From NCBI RefSeq assembly GCF_900105515.1, contig NZ_FNSY01000001.1:1550001-1614000 (forward strand): a DNA stretch of 64,000 nucleotides, in the 5' to 3' direction. Within the stretch, counting starts at the first letter, position 1. Each line of letters starts with the position of its first letter. Below the pieces are notes generated by a model, which saw nothing but the letters and a program-made list of their open reading frames with translations, did no database searches and had not been told where the DNA came from. Positions 17,560 through 25,724 of the stretch are shown here, piece by piece. Made by a program: the position numbers and the translations under genes. The stretch comes from Streptomyces sp. 2131.1. Its GTDB lineage: Bacteria; Actinomycetota; Actinomycetes; Streptomycetales; Streptomycetaceae.

Positions 17560-18096
17560 TCAGGCGACCGGGTCCGTCGCGAGCCTGGCGTGGGTCTCGA
17601 CGTCGTGGCGGACGCCGCCGTACGCCAGCTTCGACCGTTGCAGCCCCTCGACCGCGAAGCCGGCAGCGAGCGCCACCCGGCAGGAGGCGGGGTTGTTGGT
17701 ACGGTGCCCCAACTCCAGCCGGAAGAGGTTAAGTTCGGTGAAGCACCAGTGGGCGAGCGCCCGGCAGCCGAGGGTGGCCACTCCCCTGCCGCGTGCCGCG
17801 GAACCGGTCCAGTAGGAGACCCACCCGGTCGCGTGGCGAAGGTCCAGACTGCTCACGGCCACGCCGCCGAGGGCGCCGCCCGCCGCGTCCCCGACGGCGA
17901 ACGCGAAGGCGGTCCCCCGGCTCCACTGCTGCTGCCGCCTGCCGATCCACAGCCCGGCCTCGGACACAGAGCCGACGGGTGCGTCCGCCTGCCGTTCCAT
18001 GCCCGGTTCGGCGAACGCCTCCCGTACGGCAGGGGCGTCGGCCGTCTCCCAGGGGCGAAGGACCAGCCCTTCCGGCAACTCCACGCGTTCGTTCAC
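17560..18096 (-). CDS. GNAT family N-acetyltransferase (RimJ/RimL-like)
   Basis: A 178-residue GNAT enzyme of the ribosomal-protein-alanine acetyltransferase subclass: LVLRPWETADAPAVREAF at the start, WVSYWTGSAARGRGVATLGCRALAHWCF as the acetyl-CoA loop (R-G-R-G-V-A), and ELGHRTNNPASCRVALAAGFAVEG near the end. The GTG at 18096 was chosen because family homology begins there; its ribosome site is weak, and an internal ATG (MERQ) is possible. It lies upstream of the methyltransferase on the same strand. Confidence 0.82.
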   Translation of the reverse strand: MNERVELPEGLVLRPWETADAPAVREAFAEPGMERQADAPVGSVSEAGLWIGRRQQQWSRGTAFAFAVGDAAGGALGGVAVSSLDLRHATGWVSYWTGSAARGRGVATLGCRALAHWCFTELNLFRLELGHRTNNPASCRVALAAGFAVEGLQRSKLAYGGVRHDVETHARLATDPVA

Positions 18097-18508
18097 GGCA
18101 CGGATTATCCCGGTGTCCCTCCGCCGAGCCGGGCGGAGGGGCGGATCGTTCGCTCTCGGGCGCAGTCGGCCGCGTTCGGATCGTCGGGGGCCGACGCGAC
18201 GCGGGCGGCGGTGACGTCGACCTGGCCGATATCGAGGAGTCCGCCGCCGGCCCCCGAGGCGCCCGGGTCGCCTCCCGCTGCGCCGGAACGGCGGGCACCG
18301 TACCCGCCCCGGCAGGGACCCGCATCGCACCCTCCGCCTGCCCCGGCAGCACGCTCTCCGCGGAGGGGAGCCACCCCTCCGCATCCGGGGAGGGGACCTC
18401 ACACGGCCTAGCAGAAGCACGCCCCCGCCGTTCGCAAATCCGGAGAGGCCGTCCCACGGAGGGCGGTCCGGTGGGACGATCGGACGTCACCACGCCGCAG
18501 GAGGGCCC
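18097..18508. other. intergenic region between divergent GNAT and RidA genes
   Basis: A 412-bp spacer that must carry promoters for the two divergent genes. It has several short GC-rich inverted repeats but no structure I would call, no coding sequence with protein-like content, and no matched operator. Confidence 0.4.
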
Positions 18509-18976
18509 ATGGGCAGGAACATCCGCGAGCGGCTCGCCGAGCTCGGCCTGACGCTGCCGGGGGCGAGCGCCCCGAAGGGTGCCTACGTGCCCGCCGTGCG
18601 AAGCGGGTCTCTGGTTTTCATCGCGGGCCAGATCCCGCTGACCGGCGGGGAGTTGACGGTGACCGGGCGCGTCGGAGCGGAGGTGTCGCCGGAATCGGCG
18701 AAGGCGCTGAGCCGCCAGTGCGCTCTGGCGGCCCTGGCGGCGGCGGACTCGGTGGTTCCCCTGGAGGAGGTGACCGGTGCGGTGAAGGTGGTCGGATACG
18801 TGTCCTCGGCTCCCGGTTTCCTGGGGCAGCCGACGGTGGTCGACGGGGCGAGCGAGCTGCTGACCGATGTCTTCGGCGAGGCCGGCCGGCACGCGCGCAG
18901 CGTCGTCGGGATGGCCGTGCTGCCGCTGGACGCACCTGTCGAGATCGAGATCGTGCTGGAGACGGCCGCCCCGTGA
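18509..18976 (+). CDS. RidA family protein (YjgF/UK114)
   Basis: A 155-residue Rid-family protein. It has VFIAGQIPLTGGELTVTGRVG at residues 35-55 and the trimer-core segment VKVVGYVSSAPGFLGQPTVVDGASELLTDVFGEAGRHARSVVGMAVLPLDAPVEIEIVLE. The Arg that binds substrate carboxylate in true RidA (R105, usually RxxV) appears as HARSVVG, so deaminase activity towards 2-aminoacrylate is plausible. The length is longer than classical RidA (about 128) and matches the Rid subfamily that begins with RLAELGLTLP. The ATG at 18509 has GCAGGAGG upstream. Confidence 0.88.
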   Translation: MGRNIRERLAELGLTLPGASAPKGAYVPAVRSGSLVFIAGQIPLTGGELTVTGRVGAEVSPESAKALSRQCALAALAAADSVVPLEEVTGAVKVVGYVSSAPGFLGQPTVVDGASELLTDVFGEAGRHARSVVGMAVLPLDAPVEIEIVLETAAP

Positions 18977-19003
18977 CGTGAGGGGTGGCGCCCTCCTGCT
19001 GCG

Positions 19004-19843
19004 TCAGCCGATGGGGACGGCCGTACCGGTCACCTCGATGCCGCTCGACGCATCGGCCGGGACACCCACGGTGAGCAGGCTCGGGCGGCCCATGTCCACG
19101 CCTTGGTGCACCGTCAGGACGGCCGGTGTGTCCACGAGCCCGAGGTCCCGCAGGTACCCCCCGAGCGCGGCGGCGGCGGCACCCGTCGCGGGGTCCTCGA
19201 CGACCCCGCCGGGCGGGAAGGGGTTGCGGGCGTGGAAGACGGTGTCCGACTCACGGTGGACGAGGGCGATCGTGGCCCAGTCCCGGCGGGCCATCAAGGC
19301 ACCCAGCGCCTCCATGTCGTAGGCGAGTTCGCCCAGCCGGGCGCGGGTGGCGGCGGCGATCACGGGATGCCGGGCACCGGCGTAGGCGACCCGCGGGGGC
19401 AGGGCCGGATCGAGGTCCGCCCCGGACCAGCGCAGGGCCGCGAGGAGCTCGGCCAGGTCCGCGTCGTCGATCATCTCGGTACGCGGTGCGACGCTGACCA
19501 GGGTGGCGACGACCGAACCGTCCTCGCGGGCCGACGTGGTCACCGGCACCGGCCCGGCCTGGGTGTACAGGAGCAGCTCGCCGGCTCCGTGCCGGTGCGC
19601 GTGCGCGACGGCGGTCGCGATGGTCGCGTGGCCGCAGAACGGGACCTCGGTCCGGGGGCTGAAGTAGCGGATGTCGAGGGCCCCGTCGACGCGCGGGACG
19701 GCGAACGCCGTCTCCGAGTACCCGACCTCCGCCGCGGTGGAGGCCATGGTCGCCTCATCGATGCCCGCGGCGTCCAGCACCACACCCGCCGGGTTCCCGC
19801 CGAGGGGGTCGGTACTGAAGGCCACGTAACGCAGGATGTCCAT
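19004..19843 (-). CDS. PhzF family phenazine biosynthesis-like isomerase
   Basis: A 279-residue PhzF/DapF-fold protein. Signatures are PLGGNPAGVVLDA, SETAFAVPR with the catalytic Glu (near residue 45), PFCGHATIATA, and DPATGAAAAALGGYL. Family members isomerise dihydro-hydroxyanthranilate or unknown substrates; with no other phenazine genes near, the role is unassigned. The ATG at 19843 lies about 7 bp after a good -10 box, which predicts a leaderless message. It follows the 2OG oxygenase gene on the same strand after 100 bp, but appears to have its own promoter. Confidence 0.88.
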   Translation of the reverse strand: MDILRYVAFSTDPLGGNPAGVVLDAAGIDEATMASTAAEVGYSETAFAVPRVDGALDIRYFSPRTEVPFCGHATIATAVAHAHRHGAGELLLYTQAGPVPVTTSAREDGSVVATLVSVAPRTEMIDDADLAELLAALRWSGADLDPALPPRVAYAGARHPVIAAATRARLGELAYDMEALGALMARRDWATIALVHRESDTVFHARNPFPPGGVVEDPATGAAAAALGGYLRDLGLVDTPAVLTVHQGVDMGRPSLLTVGVPADASSGIEVTGTAVPIG

Positions 19844-19849
19844 CCACCG

Positions 19850-19879
19850 AACGTATCCGCTTCGTCACGGCAGCGTCAA
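19850..19879 (-). promoter_or_regulatory. predicted promoter of the PhzF-like gene, leaderless
   Basis: On the minus strand, -35 TTGACG (19874-19879) and -10 TACGTT (19850-19855) are separated by 18 bp. The A of the ATG at 19843 is 7 bp beyond the -10 box, where transcription should begin. There is no strong ribosome-binding site between them, in line with leaderless translation. Confidence 0.6.
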
Positions 19880-19942
19880 AGCCCGCACACGGCGCTATAT
19901 ATGACGCTTCATCAGGCATAAACGGCCGGTCGAAGGGGGTGT

Positions 19943-20791
19943 TCAGGCCCAGGTGAGCAGTTGCCCGGTCACCGCTAGCCCCACCGCGAACCCCAGTGCG
20001 ATTCTGCGAGCGCCCCGGCTCGGGCGCACCGCGTGGAAGTACCGGGGGTCGATGAGCAGGGCCTCCCCCACCCTCGGAGTGACCTCCAGCGCCTCGGCGT
20101 CCCGCACGACCGCCTCGTCGTAGCCGTACGAGGCGGGCAGCCGGTAGGCCTCGTCCTCCGGCTGCCAGCGGTGCCGCCACAGGACCGTCTCGCCACCCGA
20201 AGGCGGCACGCTGAGATAGAGGTTGAAGGCGAACTGGCCGATCAGGGGCGTGTCGAGGAGATCGTGCTCGTACTCGCGCAGCGCGTCGTCGAAGTGCACC
20301 CGGAAGCCCTGGTTCGGCTCCCTGGCCACCCCGGCCCCGAGCTCGCGGCCACCCCTCCGGCCGACCTCCACACCGCCCGGCCAGTGGGCACCGAGCCTCT
20401 CCCGGCAGAACGCGAACGGGTCGAAGGAGAGGCCGAGCCCCTGCCAGGCCTCGTGGTGGCGTTCCAGCGCGGTCCAGTAGCTGTCGGCGACACCGCCGTC
20501 CGCCATGTGGTCGCTGATGCCGACGCCGAACCGCATCACCCGCGGCTGGACGCGGGCGTTGCCGTACGAGTCGAAGGCCCGTTCCTCCAGGGACGTGAGC
20601 ACCTCCGCGCACCGTTCCGCCGACAGGAATCCTGGTACACGTACGGCCGCGTACCGGCCGGCGGCGAGATCAGTGAGCAGTTCGCGGGTGAACGCGGGCG
20701 CTCCGGCGACGCGGAAGAACGGATCGTGCAGTGCCGTGGACGGCGGATCCTGCGTGAAGTTCCCTGTGGTCACTGTTCGGCCCCCCGACAT
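19943..20791 (-). CDS. 2-oxoglutarate/Fe(II)-dependent oxygenase-like protein
   Basis: A 282-residue protein with the double-stranded beta-helix pattern of 2OG-Fe(II) oxygenases: an H-x-D pair in FRVHFDDAL, a distal His in DPRYFHAVRPS, and the 2OG-binding Arg shortly after in RGARRIALGF. This H-x-D...H...R set supports an active hydroxylase or desaturase. The N-terminal part (VRVPGFLSAERCAEVLTSLEERAF) is typical of prolyl-hydroxylase-like folds. It starts 28 bp after a 63-residue acidic protein gene and is very likely cotranscribed with it, so that small protein may be a partner or substrate. Start: ATG 20791; a GTG six codons in is possible. Confidence 0.75.
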   Translation of the reverse strand: MSGGRTVTTGNFTQDPPSTALHDPFFRVAGAPAFTRELLTDLAAGRYAAVRVPGFLSAERCAEVLTSLEERAFDSYGNARVQPRVMRFGVGISDHMADGGVADSYWTALERHHEAWQGLGLSFDPFAFCRERLGAHWPGGVEVGRRGGRELGAGVAREPNQGFRVHFDDALREYEHDLLDTPLIGQFAFNLYLSVPPSGGETVLWRHRWQPEDEAYRLPASYGYDEAVVRDAEALEVTPRVGEALLIDPRYFHAVRPSRGARRIALGFAVGLAVTGQLLTWA

Positions 20792-20818
20792 CTGGAAAGC
20801 AACGGAAAACGACGGCGC

Positions 20819-21010
20819 CTATCCGGGATGCGCTCCGCTGGTGGCGCGGAACGCGGTCTTCGCGTCGAGCTCGAGTGCCTGACGTCCGGTTTCCAGGGCT
20901 TCCTTCGCCACCTGTCTGCCGAACTCGGCCTGCATCTCCTCCAGATCGCTCCCCGGGGCGCCCCACGTCGGGGACTGGTCGTCGTAGGAGTCGGCGGGGT
21001 GAGAAGTCAT
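20819..21010 (-). CDS. small acidic protein of 63 residues, function unknown
   Basis: I do not recognise this protein. It begins with a disordered, acidic segment (residues 1-20) with two Pro-containing turns, and residues 21-55 form one predicted amphipathic helix rich in Glu, Gln, Ala and Lys; there is no Cys. The ATG at 21010 has a near-perfect GGAGGT ribosome site 7 bp before it, which is the main reason to accept the gene. The stop is 28 bp before the 2OG oxygenase gene. A leader-like helix with a short Ser/Thr/Asp-containing tail (RATSGAHPG) makes a modified-peptide precursor possible but unproven; a small partner subunit is equally likely. Confidence 0.65.
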   Translation of the reverse strand: MTSHPADSYDDQSPTWGAPGSDLEEMQAEFGRQVAKEALETGRQALELDAKTAFRATSGAHPG

Positions 21011-21129
21011 GGGCGGACCTCCGAGCGTTTCGGCAAGGGACGCGTCACACAGCGTGAAGCAACGTCAGGCTACGCGCAAGGCCGCCTGGGCCGACGGGGA
21101 TTGCCGACATCCACCGGGGCGCCGAGGTC

Positions 21130-24100
21130 TCAGGTCGGCATCTCCCGCAGCCGGTCGAGCAGCGCCCTGGCCTGCAACGACAGAGGATGGTCCGAGGTGA
21201 CCGCCCGGTCGAGGTCGTGCACCAGCGCCCGCAGCGTGTTCACCGCTACGGGCGTACGCCCGCGTATGCCCAGGAGCACCAGGACGTACGTGTAGCGCAG
21301 CCGCATCACGAGGTTGGAGTCCTGCGCCTGCGACGCGTCGCCCAGGGCGCCGCCGATGACCTCCTCGGCCTCCACGGCGCGGTCCTGCGCGAGCAGCGCG
21401 TGCGTCAGGGTCTCGCGGACCCGGAGGGTCTCGGGGGTGGCCGGCGGCCAGTGGTCGCGGCGGCTGATGGCGAGGATCTCCCGGGCCTCCGCCTCGGCCT
21501 CGCGGTGGGCGCCGAGGGACAGCATCGTCCGGGCCAGGGTGTGGCGCACCACAAGGGTGTCGTAGTGCTCGGGCCCGCGGACCTGGTTCTCCGCCTCGAC
21601 TATGGAGCGCAGCAGGACCTCCGCCTCGCCCTCTCGTCCCGCCTGCTCGTTGATGGCACGGGCCAGCTTGTGCCGGCTGGCGAGGGTGTCGGCGTGGTCC
21701 TCGCCGAGGATCGCCGTGCGCGCCGCCACGACCAGGGTGAGGACCTCCTCCGCCCGGCCGAGCTGCTCCCGGTCGAGGTGGATGCGGCCCTGTTCATGGC
21801 GCAGGCCCAGGATCTCGCGGTCGTCGCGGTCGAAGCCGTACGAGGCGCAGCGCTCGATCAGCGGGACCACCAGGGCGTGCGCGGGGCTGAGCAGCCCGGC
21901 GGCGATGAGGTAGCGGGCGGTGAGCCGGGCGAGTTCGAGGGCGTCGGTGCGCACGGTGCGGTCGTTCAGCTTGAGGTCGCCGAGCAGGCAGGTCCGCGCC
22001 ACCTCCAGGGCGTGCGGGGAGAGGGCGGCCCACAGCGGCCAGTTGGCGGGGTGGTCCGGGTTCCGTGCGTGCGTGGCCGCGAGGACCATGCGCAGGGCCA
22101 GGCCGTAGTAGTCGGCGGGCCGCTCCCGGACGTCCTTGTCCTCGCGCAGGACACCGTGCACGACGGGGTGCAGGGTGAGCAGGCCGGCGAGAGCGGGGTC
22201 CGGTACGTCCTCGTGTTCGTAGGGGTCCACGAGGCCGAGTTCTTCGAGGCCCTTCAGCGCGGGGCTCAGCGAGCCGGCGGCGCCGGGGAAGAGCGGGGAC
22301 TCCGCGAGGGCGGGGCCGGAGAGGAGGTGGCGGTACGGGATCGGGGCGGTGCTCAGGCAGGCGAACACCTTGAGCAGCGTCGCGGCCTGCGGGAGGTCGT
22401 GCTGGGTGAGCAGGTCCATGCCGATGCCGCAGACCTTCTCCACGATCTCCCGGCCCAGGAGTTCGCCGAGCTGCGGCCCTTCCTGGCCGGAGGCGGCGCA
22501 GGCGTCGGGCTCCACGACGCGGCGGAAGGTGTCGAAGTCCCTGATGTCGCTGTCGAGCCGGATCCGGCTTTCGTGGACGGCCTTGATCACATCGGCCGCC
22601 TGGCGGAGTGCGAGCGGGAGCCCGCCGAGCTGGCGGGAGAGGCGGCGGGCGTCCTCGTTGGTCCCGCCCAGGCCTCCCGTCCGTTCCAGCAGCATGGAGG
22701 CGCCGTCGTCCTCGTCGAGCGGCAGGACCTGGTGGATGCCGGCCGCGGCGCCCCAGGCGTTCCTGCTGCGCACCCGGCTGGTGACGAGCACCGTCCCCCT
22801 GGCGCTCTTCGGCGTACGCAACCAGCCGGTGCCCAGTGACACCGGCCCGTCGGGCGGGCCGAGCCGCTCCGGATCGTCGGCGTTGTCGAAGATCAGCAGC
22901 CACGGGTCGGGGCAGGCGTCGAGCAGGGTCCAGACGAGGTCCATGGCGGTGCCGACGAGCCAGGCCCGTTCCACGGTGATCGACGGGGCGCCGAGGTCGC
23001 GGGCGAGCATCCGCATGCGCTGGTTGAGCTCGGGGGGCGACACCCACCAGACCCGGTACCCGGCCCGCCGGGCCCGGTCCGCGGCTTCCAGCGCGATCCG
23101 GCTCTTCCCGGAACCGCCGAGTCCGGCCACCACGTGGACCTGCTGCCGCGCCTCCTCGGACAGCAGGTGCGCGACCAGGGCCAGCCGGTCCCTGCCCTTC
23201 AGCTGGCCGTCGGCGAGCTGGCCGAACGGCGGCGGGGGAAAGGCCACGAAGTCCGGGAGCGCCGGTGCCGCGGGAACGGCGGCCCCCGGCCGGGGGCGCG
23301 GCACGTCCTGCGGCCCGGATTCCGGGGCCTCCCCGGCGCCCGGGGCCTCCCCGGCGCCCGGGGCAGGCGTGCGGCCGGGTTCGCCGGTGGGCCGGGAGGC
23401 GGCCTCGACCCGGCCACGCCCGGCCGCGGCCTGCTCCTCCTGCTCCCGCCGGGCCTCCTCGGCCACCTTGAGCAGGGCGCGCCGGACGGCCTGGTAGGCG
23501 GCGGCGTCGCGGTCGGCGGGCTGGACGATGCTGAAGTGGTCGGCGGTGACCACCCCGCCCTTGGGGAAGACCCCACGCGCCACGACCGGCGGCACGACGT
23601 CGTCCGCGGTACCCCCGTAGGCCAGGACGGGGATCGGGCACTCCTGGTCCGAGTGCGCGCGGGCGTGCACCACCGAGCTGAGCACGGTCCGCTGCGCCTC
23701 GGTCACCGCACGGTCGAAGGGCCGCAGTTGCCGCTCCTGCGGGTTGCGCCACAGCGGCAGGTACTTGCGTACGGTGAGGAAGAACCCGGACCCGGTGTTG
23801 GGGCAGGCGAACATGGTGAAGTGCTTGATCCGGCCGAGCTCCCGCCCCTCCCCGTGCCACAGCTTCCGGGCCAGGAACCGCTGGACCACCAACCCGCCCT
23901 GGCTGTGCGTGACCAGCACGATCCGTTCGGCGTGGGGAAGCCCGTCGCTCAGGAACGTCCCCAGCTGGTCGGCGATGTCGTCGGTCTCGGCGACCCGGCG
24001 GTCGGGCCGGAGCCGGACCAGCGGGGAGTCGTACTGGAAGGTGTGCACGCTCACCCACCCGGCGAGTTCCGGGTCGTCCGCGATGAGCGCCTCGAACGCC

Positions 24101-24165
24101 TTCCACACCTTGGCGGAGGAGAACAACCCGTGCACCAGGACGAGGTCGACGCGCGTGGACACCAT
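21130..24165 (-). CDS. alpha/beta-hydrolase - NB-ARC - TPR fusion protein
   Basis: A 1011-residue cytoplasmic fusion. Residues 1-225 are a lipase-like alpha/beta hydrolase: VLVHGLFSS oxyanion loop, nucleophile Ser88 in THSQGG, Asp188/189 in GGTADDVVPP and His210 in TADHFSIV. Residues 230-315 are a Pro/Ala/Glu-rich linker. Then comes an NB-ARC STAND ATPase: Walker A GLGGSGKS (348-355), Walker B LLIFDNADD (422-430), TSR sensor near 461, GLPLA (514-518). The C-terminal 300 residues are tetratricopeptide repeats (LGEDHADTLASRHKLAR type). This sensor-switch-effector layout resembles NLR-like proteins in fungi and bacterial STAND defence proteins, with the hydrolase as a possible effector. ATG 24165 has GGAGGTT upstream. 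Confidence 0.85.
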   Translation of the reverse strand: MVSTRVDLVLVHGLFSSAKVWKAFEALIADDPELAGWVSVHTFQYDSPLVRLRPDRRVAETDDIADQLGTFLSDGLPHAERIVLVTHSQGGLVVQRFLARKLWHGEGRELGRIKHFTMFACPNTGSGFFLTVRKYLPLWRNPQERQLRPFDRAVTEAQRTVLSSVVHARAHSDQECPIPVLAYGGTADDVVPPVVARGVFPKGGVVTADHFSIVQPADRDAAAYQAVRRALLKVAEEARREQEEQAAAGRGRVEAASRPTGEPGRTPAPGAGEAPGAGEAPESGPQDVPRPRPGAAVPAAPALPDFVAFPPPPFGQLADGQLKGRDRLALVAHLLSEEARQQVHVVAGLGGSGKSRIALEAADRARRAGYRVWWVSPPELNQRMRMLARDLGAPSITVERAWLVGTAMDLVWTLLDACPDPWLLIFDNADDPERLGPPDGPVSLGTGWLRTPKSARGTVLVTSRVRSRNAWGAAAGIHQVLPLDEDDGASMLLERTGGLGGTNEDARRLSRQLGGLPLALRQAADVIKAVHESRIRLDSDIRDFDTFRRVVEPDACAASGQEGPQLGELLGREIVEKVCGIGMDLLTQHDLPQAATLLKVFACLSTAPIPYRHLLSGPALAESPLFPGAAGSLSPALKGLEELGLVDPYEHEDVPDPALAGLLTLHPVVHGVLREDKDVRERPADYYGLALRMVLAATHARNPDHPANWPLWAALSPHALEVARTCLLGDLKLNDRTVRTDALELARLTARYLIAAGLLSPAHALVVPLIERCASYGFDRDDREILGLRHEQGRIHLDREQLGRAEEVLTLVVAARTAILGEDHADTLASRHKLARAINEQAGREGEAEVLLRSIVEAENQVRGPEHYDTLVVRHTLARTMLSLGAHREAEAEAREILAISRRDHWPPATPETLRVRETLTHALLAQDRAVEAEEVIGGALGDASQAQDSNLVMRLRYTYVLVLLGIRGRTPVAVNTLRALVHDLDRAVTSDHPLSLQARALLDRLREMPT

Positions 24166-24430
24166 CGCGAACCTCCGCAGTCAGAGAGGATGCTGAAATA
24201 GAGTCAGTTCGATCGCAGATGACTTGGTTGTCGCCTCAATGATGCACGAGGGACGCCTGATAGGGCCACAACGAGACAGGGCGGCCGCAGAGCCCGGTGC
24301 CCGGCCGGCCGAGGGCCCCATTCCGGGTGCCCCCACCGGAACGCGTCAAGCCGACCGGCCCGGGCCCACCGACCCGCCCGGAGCCCGCTCGAGTCCGCTC
24401 ATCCCTCCCCTCCGAAGACCTGGAGACCCG

Positions 24431-25678
24431 ATGAACACGCCATCGCCGAACCCCGCGGCCGGTTTTCCGCACCGCCTGGACCCGGCGGGAGGCTGCCCGC
24501 ACGCGGCCAACGCCCGGCTCCTGGCCCGGGGGGCGGTCACGCCGGTCGTCCTCCCCGGCGAGGTCCGGGGCATGGCCGTGCTGGGTCACGACGCGCTGAA
24601 GGAATTCCTCGCGCACCCCGACGTCGCCAAGAACGCCCAGCACTTCACCGCGCTCCGGGACGGGGAGATCCCGGACGGCTGGCCGCTGAAGACGTTCGCC
24701 ACCGTGCAGGGGATGACGACCGCGGACGGGGCCGACCACCGGCGGCTGCGGTCGCTGATGAGCAAGGCGTTCACGGGCCGCCGGATCGAGGAACTGCGCC
24801 CACAGATAACGAACCTGACGTCGCATCTGCTCGACGGCCTGGAGGCGGCGGCCACCGAGGACGGGGTCGTCGATCTGCGTACCCGCTTCGCGCTGCCGCT
24901 GCCGCTGGGTGTCATCTGCGAGCTGCTCGGCGTGGACGAGGCCCACCACGACCGGCTGCACACCCTCTCCAACCACATCGTGGCGACCGACATCGGCCCG
25001 GCCGAGGCGGTGGCCGCCAACCGGGAGATGGTGGAGATCCTGAGCGCGGTCGCGGCCGCCCGGACGGCCGATCCGGGGGACGACCTCACCAGCGCGATGA
25101 TCGCGGCCCGCGAGGAGAGCGGCGACCGGTTCACCCCGCAGGAGCTGATCGGCACACTGATGCTCACCATCATCGCGGGGCACGAGACGACGCTGAACCT
25201 GATCACCAACGCCGTACGAGCCCTGTGCACCCACCGGGACCAGCTCGACCTGGTCCTGGCCGGCGGGGCGAGCTGGGCGGACGTGGTGGAGGAGACCCTG
25301 CGCTGGGACAGCCCTGTCAGCTACTTCCCCTTCCGCTACCCGACCCGCGACCTGACCCTGGACGGCACCGTGATCCCCCGGGGCACCCCGGTCCTCGCGG
25401 GCTACTCGGCGGCCGGCCGCGACACGAGGGCCCACGGCCCGGACGCGGCCCGCTTCGATATCACCCGCGCCGACGGACCCCGCCACCTCTCCCTCGGGCA
25501 CGGCGCCCACTACTGCATGGGCGCACCGCTGGCCCGCCTGGAGAGCGTCACGGCCCTGGAACAGCTCTTCACCCGCTTCCCCGCGCTGGACCTCGCGGTC
25601 CCGGAGCCTGACCTCCCCCGCCACGCCTCGTTCGTGGGCAACAGCGTGCGGAGGCTGCCGGTGCGGCTGAGGGGGTGA
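24431..25678 (+). CDS. cytochrome P450 (CYP107/105-like)
   Basis: A 415-residue class I bacterial P450: I-helix AGHETT (249-254), ExxR as ETLR (288-291), and haem loop LGHGAHYCMG with Cys362. It has the length and layout of soluble actinobacterial tailoring enzymes. The ATG at 24431 was chosen over a longer open frame because it follows GGAG and begins the P450 domain. Electron partners (ferredoxin, reductase) are not in the window. It converges on an MFS exporter and lies beside an AfsR-like activator, which suggests a small secondary-metabolite or detoxification locus. Confidence 0.92.
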   Translation: MNTPSPNPAAGFPHRLDPAGGCPHAANARLLARGAVTPVVLPGEVRGMAVLGHDALKEFLAHPDVAKNAQHFTALRDGEIPDGWPLKTFATVQGMTTADGADHRRLRSLMSKAFTGRRIEELRPQITNLTSHLLDGLEAAATEDGVVDLRTRFALPLPLGVICELLGVDEAHHDRLHTLSNHIVATDIGPAEAVAANREMVEILSAVAAARTADPGDDLTSAMIAAREESGDRFTPQELIGTLMLTIIAGHETTLNLITNAVRALCTHRDQLDLVLAGGASWADVVEETLRWDSPVSYFPFRYPTRDLTLDGTVIPRGTPVLAGYSAAGRDTRAHGPDAARFDITRADGPRHLSLGHGAHYCMGAPLARLESVTALEQLFTRFPALDLAVPEPDLPRHASFVGNSVRRLPVRLRG

Positions 25679-25724
25679 GGGAGCGCGCCACCCTTTCCCA
25701 TTCCGCTGCGGGGGCCGGCGGGTG

